The position numbers and the translations under genes were made by a program. Below the pieces are notes generated by a model. That model had not been told where the DNA came from. It was given only the letters and a program-made list of their open reading frames with translations, and did no database searches. A DNA stretch of 64,000 nucleotides, taken from positions 96,840 through 160,839 of the forward strand of contig NZ_LMSM01000007.1 of the NCBI RefSeq assembly GCF_001428125.1, in the 5' to 3' direction. This DNA is from Nocardioides sp. Soil774 (GTDB taxonomy: Bacteria; Actinomycetota; Actinomycetes; Propionibacteriales; Nocardioidaceae). Positions 9,169-17,419 of the stretch are shown here, one piece after another; within the stretch, counting starts at the first letter, position 1, and every line of letters begins with the position of its first letter.

Positions 9169-9228
9169 GCCGCTGCCCCCACTGACCACCACCAGATCCG
9201 ACCCGCAGATCAAGCCCCAAGGAGAACC

Positions 9229-9471
9229 ATGCCCAGCAAGTCCGTCGTCGTCGGCTCCGCCGTCGGCCTCCACGCCCGCCCCGCCGCGATCATCGCCGAG
9301 AAGGCCGGCGAGCTCGGCTCCGACGTCACGATCAACGGTGTCGACGCGAGCTCGTCGCTGATGATCATGACCCTGGGCGCCGGCAACGGCGACACGGTCG
9401 AGGTCGCCGGCGACGACCAGGCCGCGGTCGACGCCATCGCGGCCCTGGTCGAGCAGGACCTCGACGCCTGA
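9229..9471 (+). CDS. ptsH: Phosphocarrier protein HPr
   Basis: HPr carries phosphate from Enzyme I to the IIA domains of FruA and MtlF in the cytoplasm. The 80-residue protein is slightly shorter than the usual 85-90. The active histidine is His15 in GLHARPA. A serine cluster at residues 41-43 (ASSSLM) lies near the regulatory serine of Firmicutes HPr, but its flanks do not clearly match and no HPr kinase gene is visible, so regulatory phosphorylation is doubtful. A strong AAGGAG site precedes the ATG. It is the last gene of the rightward arm and is followed by a very strong hairpin. Confidence 0.95.
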   Translation: MPSKSVVVGSAVGLHARPAAIIAEKAGELGSDVTINGVDASSSLMIMTLGAGNGDTVEVAGDDQAAVDAIAALVEQDLDA

Positions 9472-9490
9472 CCCAGCGCTTCTGTCCGTC

Positions 9491-9554
9491 CGCGTGGGCG
9501 GTGCCTGGGGAGGATTCCGAGCTGCCGGAATCCTCCTCGCGCACCGCCCACGCG
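9491..9554. terminator. Large two-stem hairpin, bidirectional terminator between ptsH and a convergent gene
   Basis: The outer arms 9491-9504 and 9541-9554 are perfectly complementary over 14 bases. Inside them, arms 9509-9519 and 9526-9536 pair perfectly over 11 bases, leaving a six-base loop. The element occupies the gap between the convergent ptsH and membrane-protein genes, so it can end transcription from both sides. There is no U tract, as is usual in actinobacteria. Confidence 0.85.
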
Positions 9555-9574
9555 TGCGTCCGCCACGGCGTACG

Positions 9575-10594
9575 TCAGTCGCGGGCGCGGGTCGCGAGGT
9601 AGACCGCGCGCATCCCGACCGCCCGCTCCAGCTGGCTCTCCACGACGGAGAAGAACTGGCGGCGGTAGGTGTCGTCGGTGACGGCCGAGACCGTGAAGTA
9701 GAACCCGCTGAACGAGGCCAGGAAGAGCGAGACCTTCAGCAGCGAGAAGGTCACGTGCGAGAGGTGGGGCACCTGCTGCAGCTTGTCGAGCTGGGTCCAG
9801 GCGAGCTGGGTCTCGGGCTCCATGACGAGCGAGCCGAAGAGCATGAAGAACACGAACACCGTCAGCGACAACAGCACCACCTGCACGGTCTGGATGACCA
9901 CCAGCACGAGGATGAGGTTCCACTTCTCGAAGCCCTCGACCTGGGCGTAGTCCTGGGGGTCGACGGACGGGTCGTCGGCCACCTCGCGGCTCGCCGCCTC
10001 CAACGGGGTGCCGGCGCAGGCCCGCACGACGAACGTGTCGTCGACGGCGTCGTCGACCCGGTCGACCTCCTCCGGCAGTCGCACCAGGAGGAACAGCACC
10101 GCGAGGCCGAGCATCAGCAGCACGGTGAACCACAGCAGCCCGAACGGCAGGTTGCTCGTCATCTGCCACGCCTCGGCGTTGACGAACAGGAACGTCACGA
10201 AGACCAGCAGCAGCGGGAGCGCCCGCGAGGCCATCGGCACCAGGTAGCGCACGCTGCCCAGCGTCCGCGACAGAGCGAAGGCGAGGATCGGTCGCGCGCG
10301 CAGGACGGTGACGCCGTAGGCGAGCAGCCCGAGCACCACGATCGAGAGCCAGAGCGCCAGCCCCGACGAGCCGTTGCCGGCACCCTGCCCGGCCGCCTGC
10401 CCCGCGTCGTCGCGGGCGCTGAGCCAGTGCACCGCCAGCCCGGCCACGACCGCGACGGCGAGGAGCACCGCGGCGAACGGGCCCAGGCGGCGCGCCCGCA
10501 GCCCGGAGCGGGCGGCCTCGCGCTCCTCGGTCACGAAGTAGGGCAGGCCGTGGGCGAGGAACCACGCCTCGACCGCCTCGCGGCGATCGGTCAC
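9575..10594 (-). CDS. Multi-pass membrane protein of unknown function
   Basis: I do not recognise this 339-residue protein. About six hydrophobic segments are visible, near residues 39-57, 76-94, 118-138, 145-165, 225-252 and 285-305. A charged cytoplasmic or external loop between segments four and five is rich in Asp and Val (EEVDRVDDAVDD). The C terminus ends in a soluble basic stretch. The start is the GTG at 10594, which overlaps the ribF stop in a GTGA, so it is translationally coupled to ribF. No catalytic or transporter motif is evident. Coupling to ribF is positional evidence only and does not show a role in flavin metabolism. Confidence 0.7.
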   Translation of the reverse strand: MTDRREAVEAWFLAHGLPYFVTEEREAARSGLRARRLGPFAAVLLAVAVVAGLAVHWLSARDDAGQAAGQGAGNGSSGLALWLSIVVLGLLAYGVTVLRARPILAFALSRTLGSVRYLVPMASRALPLLLVFVTFLFVNAEAWQMTSNLPFGLLWFTVLLMLGLAVLFLLVRLPEEVDRVDDAVDDTFVVRACAGTPLEAASREVADDPSVDPQDYAQVEGFEKWNLILVLVVIQTVQVVLLSLTVFVFFMLFGSLVMEPETQLAWTQLDKLQQVPHLSHVTFSLLKVSLFLASFSGFYFTVSAVTDDTYRRQFFSVVESQLERAVGMRAVYLATRARD

Positions 10595-11526
10595 GCCAGG
10601 ATCTCCCGCGCGCGGCTTACGTCGTCGTGCATGGTCTCGACGAGCGCCTCGATGCCCTCGAACTTCACCATGCCGCGCAGGCGGTCGACGAAGGCGACCT
10701 CCACCTCGACGCCGTAGAGCTCGAGGTCGTCGCGGTCGAGGACGTAGGACTCCACGCGTCGCTCGCGCTCGCCGTCGAAGGTCGGGTTGGTGCCCACCGA
10801 GATCGCGGCAGGCAGCCGCTCGCCGGTGTCGAGGCGGGTGAGCCACCCGGCGTACACCCCGTCAGCGGGGGCGGCGTCGACCGGCGGGACGGGCACGTTG
10901 GCGGTCGGGTAGCCGAGCTCGCGGCCGCGCTTGTCGCCCTCGACCACGGTGCCGCGCACGGTGAAGGGGCGCCCGAGCGCCTCGCAGGCGCCGGCGACGT
11001 CGCCGGTGGCCAGGCACTGCCGCACGTAGGTCGAGCTCCAGACCTGCGGGCCACCGTCGAGGGCGACCCCGACGGTCTCGAAGTCGCGGGTCCGGCCCGA
11101 CTCGACGAGGGTGGCGACCTCCCCGGCCGCCTTGGCGCCGAAGCGGAAGTTGGAGCCCACCACGACGGCGCGGGCGTGCAGCGTGTCGACGAGCACCCGG
11201 TCGACGAACTGCTCCGGCGACCAGCGCGCGATCTCGCGGTCGAAGCCGACCACGAGGATCGCGTCGACGCCGGCCGTCTCGAGCAGCCGGGCCCGGGTCT
11301 CGATGGACGTGAGGGTGGGCGGGGCGTGCTCGGGGCGCAGCACGGCCATCGGGTGCGGGTCGAAGGTGACCGCCACGACCGTGTCGATGCCGAGGCGCCC
11401 CGCGGTGTCTCGCGCCTCGCGCAGCACGTGGGCGTGGCCCAGGTGGACGCCGTCGAAGTTGCCGATGCTGACCACGGTGCGGCCGAGGTCGGCCGGCACG
11501 TCGTCGACTGAGCTCCAGATCTGCAC
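10591..11526 (-). CDS. ribF: Bifunctional riboflavin kinase/FAD synthetase
   Basis: RibF converts riboflavin to FMN and then to FAD in the cytoplasm. The 311 residues have the standard two-domain layout. The N-terminal FAD synthetase nucleotidyltransferase has the GNFDGVHLGH motif near residue 22. The C-terminal riboflavin kinase contains the RELGYPTANV motif. The start is a GTG at 11526 preceded by TAGGCT and a six-base spacer, so the mRNA is probably leaderless and ribF heads its own transcript rather than depending on truB. The truB-ribF order is common in bacteria; here a secreted-protein gene has been inserted between them. Confidence 0.95.
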   Translation of the reverse strand: MQIWSSVDDVPADLGRTVVSIGNFDGVHLGHAHVLREARDTAGRLGIDTVVAVTFDPHPMAVLRPEHAPPTLTSIETRARLLETAGVDAILVVGFDREIARWSPEQFVDRVLVDTLHARAVVVGSNFRFGAKAAGEVATLVESGRTRDFETVGVALDGGPQVWSSTYVRQCLATGDVAGACEALGRPFTVRGTVVEGDKRGRELGYPTANVPVPPVDAAPADGVYAGWLTRLDTGERLPAAISVGTNPTFDGERERRVESYVLDRDDLELYGVEVEVAFVDRLRGMVKFEGIEALVETMHDDVSRAREILA

Positions 11527-11532
11527 GTCCGC

Positions 11533-11538
11533 AGCCTA
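11533..11538 (-). promoter_or_regulatory. Leaderless -10 box for ribF
   Basis: TAGGCT on the minus strand is followed by six bases and then the GTG start at 11526. This fits the TANNNT consensus with transcription beginning at or next to the start codon. Confidence 0.6.
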
Positions 11539-11579
11539 GCGACGCGGGGCCCCCACCCCGCGCCGCCGGGTCCGCTGCG

Positions 11580-12455
11580 CTACTTCAGGGTGATGCCGCG
11601 ATACATCCCCATGAAGGCGTGGGGCATGCCGCCCATCGAGGCGTCGGGCCAGAAGCAGAGGAGCACGTAGTCCCCCTTGGGCAGCCGGTAGTTCATCGCG
11701 ACCGTCCGGCCGGGAGAGACGACCCCGCCGTCGAAGCCGACGCGGAAGTTCGCCGGCGGCGGGCCTTCGTCGCCCTGCATGGCGGCGTCGACCCAGGCAG
11801 CGAAGTCCTTGATCGTCTTGCCCTTGTTGAGCTTCAGCAGGACCACGAAGTGGTTCTTGTCGCTGAAGTTCTTGAAGGTCAGCATGCCTCGGTGGGCGAT
11901 GGTCCTCGGCCCCTTGGCCCAGCTGGCGCTGTCGATCGCCTTGACGCTCGAGCCGGACGGCATCGTCGCGCCGGTGTCGGCGCCGGCCACCGTGAACGCG
12001 GTGAACGCCGACGGCCGGTTGCGCTCGATGTCGGCGGCGTAGTAGCTGCCCGCCGGCAGGTTGACCGCAAGCTTGCCGACCTTGCCCGCGGCCACGTTCA
12101 CCCCACCGAGCAGGGTCACGTGCGCCTCGAACCGCTTGAGCGCCTTCATCTTATTCTTCTCCAGGCCCGCGTCGATGTCGGCGATGGCCTGGTCGAGGGT
12201 GTAGCCCGCGGCCAGCTGCACCAGCTGGAAGCCGGACTGCTTGGCCTCGGTCGTCACCCGGAACTGGGTGACACCCGGCTGGATCGTGGCCGGCATCGTG
12301 ACGTTGTGCGCGGCCGTGATGCTGACCGACACGGTGCCGGCTGCTGTCTCCCGTGCAGCAGCCTGACCGGCAGCGCCAGCTGTTCCCCCTGCAAGCGCTC
12401 CAGCAGTCAGCACCATGACGCTGACGCCGAGCGCGGCGATTCGTTGGACGGACAT
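11580..12455 (-). CDS. Secreted protein with cupredoxin-like C-terminal region
   Basis: This 291-residue protein begins with a signal peptide (about residues 1-35, a hydrophobic core followed by an Ala-rich cleavage region). The rest is rich in beta-strand patterns and appears to contain two related beta-sandwich halves. Near the C terminus, CFWPDASMGGMPHAFMGM offers Cys, His and Met in the order used by type-1 copper sites, and a His in DKNHFVVL could be the fourth ligand. Spacing differs from classical plastocyanin, so copper binding is only a suggestion. A GAGGAGG site precedes the ATG at 12455. The gene lies between truB and ribF, with gaps on both sides, so it is probably transcribed alone. 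Confidence 0.65.
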   Translation of the reverse strand: MSVQRIAALGVSVMVLTAGALAGGTAGAAGQAAARETAAGTVSVSITAAHNVTMPATIQPGVTQFRVTTEAKQSGFQLVQLAAGYTLDQAIADIDAGLEKNKMKALKRFEAHVTLLGGVNVAAGKVGKLAVNLPAGSYYAADIERNRPSAFTAFTVAGADTGATMPSGSSVKAIDSASWAKGPRTIAHRGMLTFKNFSDKNHFVVLLKLNKGKTIKDFAAWVDAAMQGDEGPPPANFRVGFDGGVVSPGRTVAMNYRLPKGDYVLLCFWPDASMGGMPHAFMGMYRGITLK

Positions 12456-12550
12456 CCCGTGCCTCCTCGGGCGCTCGATCGCACCCTGCGACCCCCTGCC
12501 CCGAATGACAGGTTGCTCCTGACGTGCGCTTCGCACCACCGTCATCTCGC

Positions 12551-12566
12551 AGTGGTCAAGACCACT
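12551..12566. repeat. Short inverted repeat upstream of the secreted protein gene
   Basis: AGTGGTC and GACCACT are separated by only two bases. The dyad lies between the truB stop and the start of the cupredoxin-like gene, 96 bases from that start. It could be an operator or part of the truB terminator. There is no further evidence for either. Confidence 0.3.
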
Positions 12567-12612
12567 CGACTCCCCCGCGGGCGTGGTGTCGAAGCCTTGG
12601 CCAAGCCTCGGA

Positions 12613-13482
12613 TCAGACGAAGACGGCCACGGGCCGGGCCTGCTCGGCCTGCTGCTCGTAGAGCGCGAGGAACTCCCCGTCCGGGGCGAACACCGCGTGT
12701 GGCCCAGGGCCGGGCAGGACGATCCGCAGCGCCCGTCCGAAGCGCACGTGCGCGGCCTGCTCGTCGTCGAGCTCCACCACCGGGAACGACGCGCGCGCCG
12801 CCTCGGCGATCGGCAGCACGGCGAAGTCCTCGCCGAGCTGGTCAAGGGTGCGAGCCACCGCGAGGTCGAAGGGCCCCACGGCCGTACGGCGCAGCGCCGT
12901 CAGGTGACCACCCACGCCGAGTGCGGCGCCGACGTCCCGCGCGATCGCGCGGATGTAGGTGCCCGAGGAGCACCGCACCGAGATCCGTACGTCGACGTGC
13001 TCCGCGGCGCGCACCACGTCGTGCACGACGATCTCGTGGATCGTCACGGGCCGGGCCTTCAGCTCCACCTGCTCGCCGTCGCGGACCCGCGCGTAGGCGC
13101 GCTTGCCGTCGACCTTGATCGCCGAGACGGCGGTCGGCACCTGCTCGATGTCACCGACCAGCCGCGCCAGCTCAGCGCGTACGTCGTCCTCCCGCACGCC
13201 GTCGACCGCGTGCGTCGAGGTGACCTCGCCCTCCGCGTCGTCGGTCGTGGTGGAGGCGCCCAGGCGGATCGTGGCGTCGTAGGCCTTCTCGGTGAGCATC
13301 AGGTGCCCGAGCAGGCGGGTGGCGCGCTCGACGCCCAGCACCAGCACGCCGGTCGCCATCGGGTCGAGGGTGCCGGCGTGCCCCACCTTGCGGGTGCCGG
13401 CGAGGCGGCGCACGCGCGCCACCACGTCGTGCGACGTCATGCCCGGGGACTTGTCGACGACGACCAGACCGGGGTCGACCAT
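12613..13482 (-). CDS. truB: tRNA pseudouridine(55) synthase
   Basis: TruB makes pseudouridine 55 in the T loop of tRNAs. The 289-residue protein has the TruB signature HAGTLDPMATGVL near residue 36, with the catalytic aspartate in it. Further family blocks include YDATIRLG and SSGTYIRAIARDVG. The C-terminal region is a PUA-like domain as in other actinobacterial TruB proteins. The ATG at 13482 shares one base with the rbfA stop, so truB is translationally coupled to rbfA, the classic order infB-rbfA-truB. Confidence 0.96.
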   Translation of the reverse strand: MVDPGLVVVDKSPGMTSHDVVARVRRLAGTRKVGHAGTLDPMATGVLVLGVERATRLLGHLMLTEKAYDATIRLGASTTTDDAEGEVTSTHAVDGVREDDVRAELARLVGDIEQVPTAVSAIKVDGKRAYARVRDGEQVELKARPVTIHEIVVHDVVRAAEHVDVRISVRCSSGTYIRAIARDVGAALGVGGHLTALRRTAVGPFDLAVARTLDQLGEDFAVLPIAEAARASFPVVELDDEQAAHVRFGRALRIVLPGPGPHAVFAPDGEFLALYEQQAEQARPVAVFV

Positions 13483-13973
13483 CAGGGGCGGTCGTCCAGG
13501 TCGGCGTCGAAGCCGATGTCCGAGCCGTCGTCGAGCGCGTCGTCCTCGTCGTCCTCGATGACGCGGGGCTTCTTGTAGGGGTCGGCCTCGCCGGCGTACG
13601 CCTCGACGCGGCGGGCCGCGACCTCCTCGTCCTGCTGCTTCGCGCGGGCCAGCACCTCCTCCAGCTCGCGGGCGCTCTCGGGGAGCGCGTCCGGGATGAA
13701 GGTGAGGGTCGGCACGATGCGCATGCCGAGCTGCTTGGCGACCTCCGAGCGGATCACGCCCTTGGCCGACTCGAGCGCGGCAGCCGTGCTCGCACGCTCC
13801 TCCTCGGCGCCGAGGACCGTGTAGAAGACCGAGGCCTGCTGCGAGTCGCCGGTGACGCGCACGTCGGTGACGGTCACGAAGCCCAGGCGCGGGTCCTTGA
13901 TGCGGCGCTCGAGCATCTCGGCGACGATCACCTGGATGCGGTCGGCGATCTTGCGGACGCGGGGGTTGCTCAT
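13482..13973 (-). CDS. rbfA: 30S ribosome-binding factor RbfA
   Basis: RbfA binds the pre-30S subunit and helps the 5' end of 16S rRNA mature. The 163-residue protein has the KH-like core with [13 protein letters not shown] at the start and [11 protein letters not shown] in the middle. It ends in a long acidic tail (roughly the last 30 residues, mostly Asp and Glu), longer than the E. coli protein. I took the ATG at 13973 rather than the GTG three codons upstream because MSNPRVRK is the common family start. Two strong hairpins separate it from infB upstream. Confidence 0.93.
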   Translation of the reverse strand: MSNPRVRKIADRIQVIVAEMLERRIKDPRLGFVTVTDVRVTGDSQQASVFYTVLGAEEERASTAAALESAKGVIRSEVAKQLGMRIVPTLTFIPDALPESARELEEVLARAKQQDEEVAARRVEAYAGEADPYKKPRVIEDDEDDALDDGSDIGFDADLDDRP

Positions 13974-13997
13974 GGGTCTCACTCTCTCAGAAGCGCT

Positions 13998-14033
13998 CTT
14001 CAGCGATCCCCGGCTGACCGGGGATCGCTGAAG
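13998..14033. repeat. Hairpin copy 1 of a tandem pair between infB and rbfA
   Basis: A perfect 16-base stem (13998-14013 with 14018-14033) closes on the four-base loop CTGA. The element lies in the transcript between the infB stop and the rbfA start, 25 bases before rbfA. It may act as a partial terminator, RNase stop or processing signal that lowers rbfA and truB output relative to infB. Confidence 0.8.
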
Positions 14034-14061
14034 TTGTCAGGCTGTGCACGGGCCGACAAGC

Positions 14062-14093
14062 TCAGTGATCCCCGGCTGACCGGGGATCACTGA
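14062..14093. repeat. Hairpin copy 2 of the tandem pair between infB and rbfA
   Basis: A perfect 14-base stem (14062-14075 with 14080-14093) has the same CTGA loop and the same GATCCCCGG/CCGGGGATC core as copy 1. The one stem difference between copies is compensated: a C-G pair in copy 1 is a T-A pair here. This suggests the paired structure is what is kept. It lies 32 bases after the infB stop and may be the infB terminator. Confidence 0.8.
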
Positions 14094-14124
14094 ACGGAGC
14101 CGGAGCCCGCGTGGGGGTGCTCGG

Positions 14125-16911
14125 TCAGCTGCGGGGGATCTCGCGCATCTCGAAGGACTCGACGAAGTCGCCGATCTTGATGTCCTGGAAGTTGCGCAAC
14201 ACCAGACCGCACTCGAAGCCCTCGCGGACCTCCGACGCGTCGTCCTTCTCGCGGCGCAGCGAGGCGAGGTCGAGGTTGTCGGCCACCACCGCTCCGTCGC
14301 GCAGGACCCGCACCTTGGCGTTGCGGCGGATGAGCCCCGAGGTGACCATGCAGCCCGCGATGTTGCCGGCCTTGGACGAGCGGAAAATCTCGCGGATCTC
14401 CGCCTGCCCGAGGGTCGACTCCTCGTAGACGGGCTTGAGCATGCCCTTGAGCGCTGCCTCGATCTCCTCGATCGCGTTGTAGATGACCGAGTAGTAGCGG
14501 ATCTCGACACCTTCCTTGTCGGCCATCTGGCTCGCCTTGCCCTGGGGGCGGACGTTGAAGCCGATGATGATCGCGTCGGAAGCGGCCGCCAGGTCGACGT
14601 TGGTCTCGGTGATCGCACCGACACCGCGGTCGATGACGCGCAGCGAGACCTCCTCGCCCACGTCGATCTGCGACAGGGCGTCCTCGAGGGCCTCGACCGA
14701 GCCGGACACGTCGCCCTTGAGGATGAGGTTGAGCTCCTGGCTCTCGCCCTTCTCCATGGAGGCCATGAAGTCCTCGAGGCTGCGACGCACGCGACGCTTG
14801 GCCTGCATGGCCGCACGCTCGCGCGCCTCACGCTTCTCGGCGATCTGGCGGGCCATGCGGTCGTCCTCGACCACGATGAAGTTCTGGCCCGCGCCGGGGA
14901 CGGCGCTCAGACCGAGCACCATCGCGGGACGCGACGGGTCAGCCTCGGTGATCTCGTTGCCGTGCTCGTCGAGCATGGCGCGGACACGACCGTGGGCGGG
15001 ACCCGCCACGATCGAGTCACCGACGCGCAGGGTGCCGCGCTGGACCAGCACCGTGGCGACCGGACCGCGACCGCGGTCGAGGTGCGCCTCGACCACGAGG
15101 CCCTGGGCGTCCTGGTCGGGGTTGGCCCGCAGGTCGAGCGAGGCGTCCGCGGTCAGGACCACGGCCTCGAGCAGCTTGTCGAGGTTGAGCCCCGCCTTGG
15201 CCGAGACGTCGACGAACATCGCGTCGCCGCCGTACTCCTCGGGGATGAGGCCGTACTCGGTCAGCTGACCGCGGACCTTGGTCGAGTCGGCCTCCGGCTT
15301 GTCGATCTTGTTGACCGCGACCACGATCGGCACGTTGGCCGCCTTGGCGTGGTTGAGCGCCTCGACCGTCTGCGGCATGACGCCGTCGTCGGCCGCGACG
15401 ACCAGGATCGCGATGTCGGTGGCCTGGGCACCACGGGCACGCATGGCGGTGAACGCCTCGTGACCGGGGGTGTCGATCAGGGTGATGCGACGGTCGTCGC
15501 CGTCGACCTCGGTGTGGACCTGGTAGGCACCGATGTGCTGGGTGATGCCACCGGCCTCCTTGTCGACGACGTTGGCGTTGCGCAGCGCGTCGAGGAGCTT
15601 GGTCTTTCCGTGGTCGACGTGACCCATGACCGTGACGACCGGCGGACGGATGACCAGGTCGGACTCGTCGCCCTCGTCGGCACCGAACTCGAGGTCGAAG
15701 GTCTCGAGGAGCTCGCGGTCCTCGTCCTCGGGCGAGACGATCTGCACGACGTAGTTGAGCTCCTCGGCGAGCAGCTCGAACGTCTCGTCACCCACCGACT
15801 GCGTGGAGGTGACCATCTCGCCGAGCGAGAAGAGCATCTGCACGAGGGCAGCGGCGTCGACGTTGATGCGCTCGGCGAAGTCGGTCAGCGACGCGCCACG
15901 CGGGAGACGTACGGTCTCGCCGTTGCCCTTGCGGACACGCACGCCACCGATCGTCGGGGCCTCCATGGCCTCGAACTCCATGCGACGCGCGCGCTTGGAC
16001 TTGCGTCCTCGACGCGACGGGCCACCGGCGCGACCGAACGCACCCTGGGTCTGGCCACGCTGGCCGGGACGCTGCCCGGGCCGACCGCTGGCCGGCGGAC
16101 CGAAGCCGCCGGGACGGTTGGGGGCACCACCGGGGGCGCCACCGGGGCGACCCGGAGCCCCGCCGCGGGCGGGAGCACCCGGACGACCGGGACCACCGCC
16201 GGGGCCGCCACGGGCCGGACGAGCGCCCGGACCGTTGCCGAAGGCCGCCGGGGACTTGGGCATCATCGCCGGGTTGGGACGCGGCATGCCGGGACGGGCG
16301 TCGCCGCCACCGGCCGGCGGGCGCGGCGGGCGGGTGTCGTCACCGGGGGTGCGGGGCGCCGGACGCGAGCCCATGCCCTGCGAGGGCGCGAACGGGTTGT
16401 TGCCCGGGCGCGGGGCGCCGGGGCGACCGACCGGACGCGGCGCCGGGGACGGCGCCTTGGCCGCGGGAGCTGCCGGCGGCTCGGGCTCGGCCGCAGGAGC
16501 CTCCGGCTCGGCAGCCGGGGCCTTCGGGCCGGGCTTCGGGCCGGGCTTCGCGGACGGCGCAGCCTCCTCGACGGCGGCCGGGGCAGGTGCCTCGACAGGG
16601 GTCTCGGCGGCGGGGGCCTCGACGGGGGCCTCGGTCGCAGCAGGCGCGGGGGCCGGCTTCGGACCGGGACGAGGGCCGGGCTTCTTGGCGGCGGCCTTCT
16701 CGGCCGGTGCCGCGGTGTCGGCGGCGGGGGCGGAGGCCGCAGCGGCCTTCAGCTCCTCGCCGTACTGCTTCTTGAAGCGCATCTCGACGGGCGGCTCGAC
16801 AGTCGACGATGCCGACTTGACGAACTCCCCCATCTCCTTGAGCTTCTCGAGAACGAACTTGCTCTCGACTCCGAACTCCTTGGCGAGTTCGTGGACTCGG
16901 GTCTTTGCCAC
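14125..16911 (-). CDS. infB: Translation initiation factor IF-2
   Basis: IF-2 is the GTPase that brings initiator tRNA to the 30S subunit and promotes subunit joining. The 928-residue protein has an IF2_N helix bundle at about 1-55. A long linker rich in Ala, Pro and Gly, with Arg towards its end, runs to about residue 320, typical of high-GC actinobacteria. The G domain then carries G1 in GHVDHGKT, G3 in DTPGHEAF, G4 in NKID and G5 in SAKAG. C-terminal domains II to IV complete it. The gene follows ylxR on the same strand. Paired hairpins downstream separate it from rbfA. Confidence 0.97.
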   Translation of the reverse strand: MAKTRVHELAKEFGVESKFVLEKLKEMGEFVKSASSTVEPPVEMRFKKQYGEELKAAAASAPAADTAAPAEKAAAKKPGPRPGPKPAPAPAATEAPVEAPAAETPVEAPAPAAVEEAAPSAKPGPKPGPKAPAAEPEAPAAEPEPPAAPAAKAPSPAPRPVGRPGAPRPGNNPFAPSQGMGSRPAPRTPGDDTRPPRPPAGGGDARPGMPRPNPAMMPKSPAAFGNGPGARPARGGPGGGPGRPGAPARGGAPGRPGGAPGGAPNRPGGFGPPASGRPGQRPGQRGQTQGAFGRAGGPSRRGRKSKRARRMEFEAMEAPTIGGVRVRKGNGETVRLPRGASLTDFAERINVDAAALVQMLFSLGEMVTSTQSVGDETFELLAEELNYVVQIVSPEDEDRELLETFDLEFGADEGDESDLVIRPPVVTVMGHVDHGKTKLLDALRNANVVDKEAGGITQHIGAYQVHTEVDGDDRRITLIDTPGHEAFTAMRARGAQATDIAILVVAADDGVMPQTVEALNHAKAANVPIVVAVNKIDKPEADSTKVRGQLTEYGLIPEEYGGDAMFVDVSAKAGLNLDKLLEAVVLTADASLDLRANPDQDAQGLVVEAHLDRGRGPVATVLVQRGTLRVGDSIVAGPAHGRVRAMLDEHGNEITEADPSRPAMVLGLSAVPGAGQNFIVVEDDRMARQIAEKREARERAAMQAKRRVRRSLEDFMASMEKGESQELNLILKGDVSGSVEALEDALSQIDVGEEVSLRVIDRGVGAITETNVDLAAASDAIIIGFNVRPQGKASQMADKEGVEIRYYSVIYNAIEEIEAALKGMLKPVYEESTLGQAEIREIFRSSKAGNIAGCMVTSGLIRRNAKVRVLRDGAVVADNLDLASLRREKDDASEVREGFECGLVLRNFQDIKIGDFVESFEMREIPRS

Positions 16912-16925
16912 GGTTGGTTTCTACT

Positions 16926-16950
16926 CCTTCTGGTCCGTGACCCCAGAAGG
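16926..16950. repeat. Small hairpin in the infB leader
   Basis: CCTTCTGG (16926-16933) and CCAGAAGG (16943-16950) form an eight-base stem with a nine-base loop, starting 15 bases upstream of the infB ATG. It could hold the ribosome-binding region in a structure, or end some transcripts coming from ylxR. Function is not shown. Confidence 0.45.
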
Positions 16951-17009
16951 AAGGGGAAACGGAACAGCTAGTGGGTGTGCACACTCATTACGAGTTACTC
17001 ATCGAGTGC

Positions 17010-17354
17010 TCATGAGCTGCGTGCTCCAGTTTCTGGTCGGTGCTGCTGTGATTCGGACTGGTCGTGCTGAGCGGCGAGGTAGTCCTCCACCGGCGCTCCG
17101 TCGAGCGGCTCCCCCGAGCGCAGGGCCCGGGAGAATGCTCGGCGTCGCACCGCGAGCTGCCAACACTCGGCTGTGGGGTGCAGGTGCGCCCCGCGGCCGG
17201 GTGCCCGGCGGTGAGGATCGGGCACCAGGGCCGGTCGGCCCTCGGCGTCCGAGCCTGCGACCACCCGCAGCAGCTCGCTCGCAGCGGCCCTGGCCCGACA
17301 ACCCACACAGGTCCGGACAGGTCCGGGCGCAGGGGTGTCAGACGTGGTGGCCAC
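17010..17354 (-). CDS. YlxR family RNA-binding protein (DUF448)
   Basis: This 114-residue protein contains the YlxR hallmark RTCVGCR near residue 14, followed by LLRVV and a Gly/Arg-rich PGRGAHLHP stretch. YlxR proteins sit between nusA and infB in most bacteria and are thought to bind RNA or modulate RNase P or transcription. Here the gene still precedes infB, but an opposite-strand hydrolase separates it from nusA. The start is the GTG at 17354, with a TAGAGT box eight bases upstream, so the ylxR-infB unit has its own, probably leaderless, promoter. The polar C-terminal tail is unremarkable. Confidence 0.92.
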   Translation of the reverse strand: MATTSDTPAPGPVRTCVGCRARAAASELLRVVAGSDAEGRPALVPDPHRRAPGRGAHLHPTAECWQLAVRRRAFSRALRSGEPLDGAPVEDYLAAQHDQSESQQHRPETGARSS

Positions 17355-17362
17355 TGACCATC

Positions 17363-17368
17363 ACTCTA
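17363..17368 (-). promoter_or_regulatory. Probable -10 box for the ylxR-infB unit
   Basis: TAGAGT on the minus strand lies eight bases before the GTG at 17354. It matters because the usual read-through from nusA is blocked by the opposite-strand gene at 17420. Confidence 0.5.
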
Positions 17369-17419
17369 CTGCGTGGGGCCAGTGGTTTGCGAACCGGCGC
17401 AGGGGGGCAGCCTGCGCCT

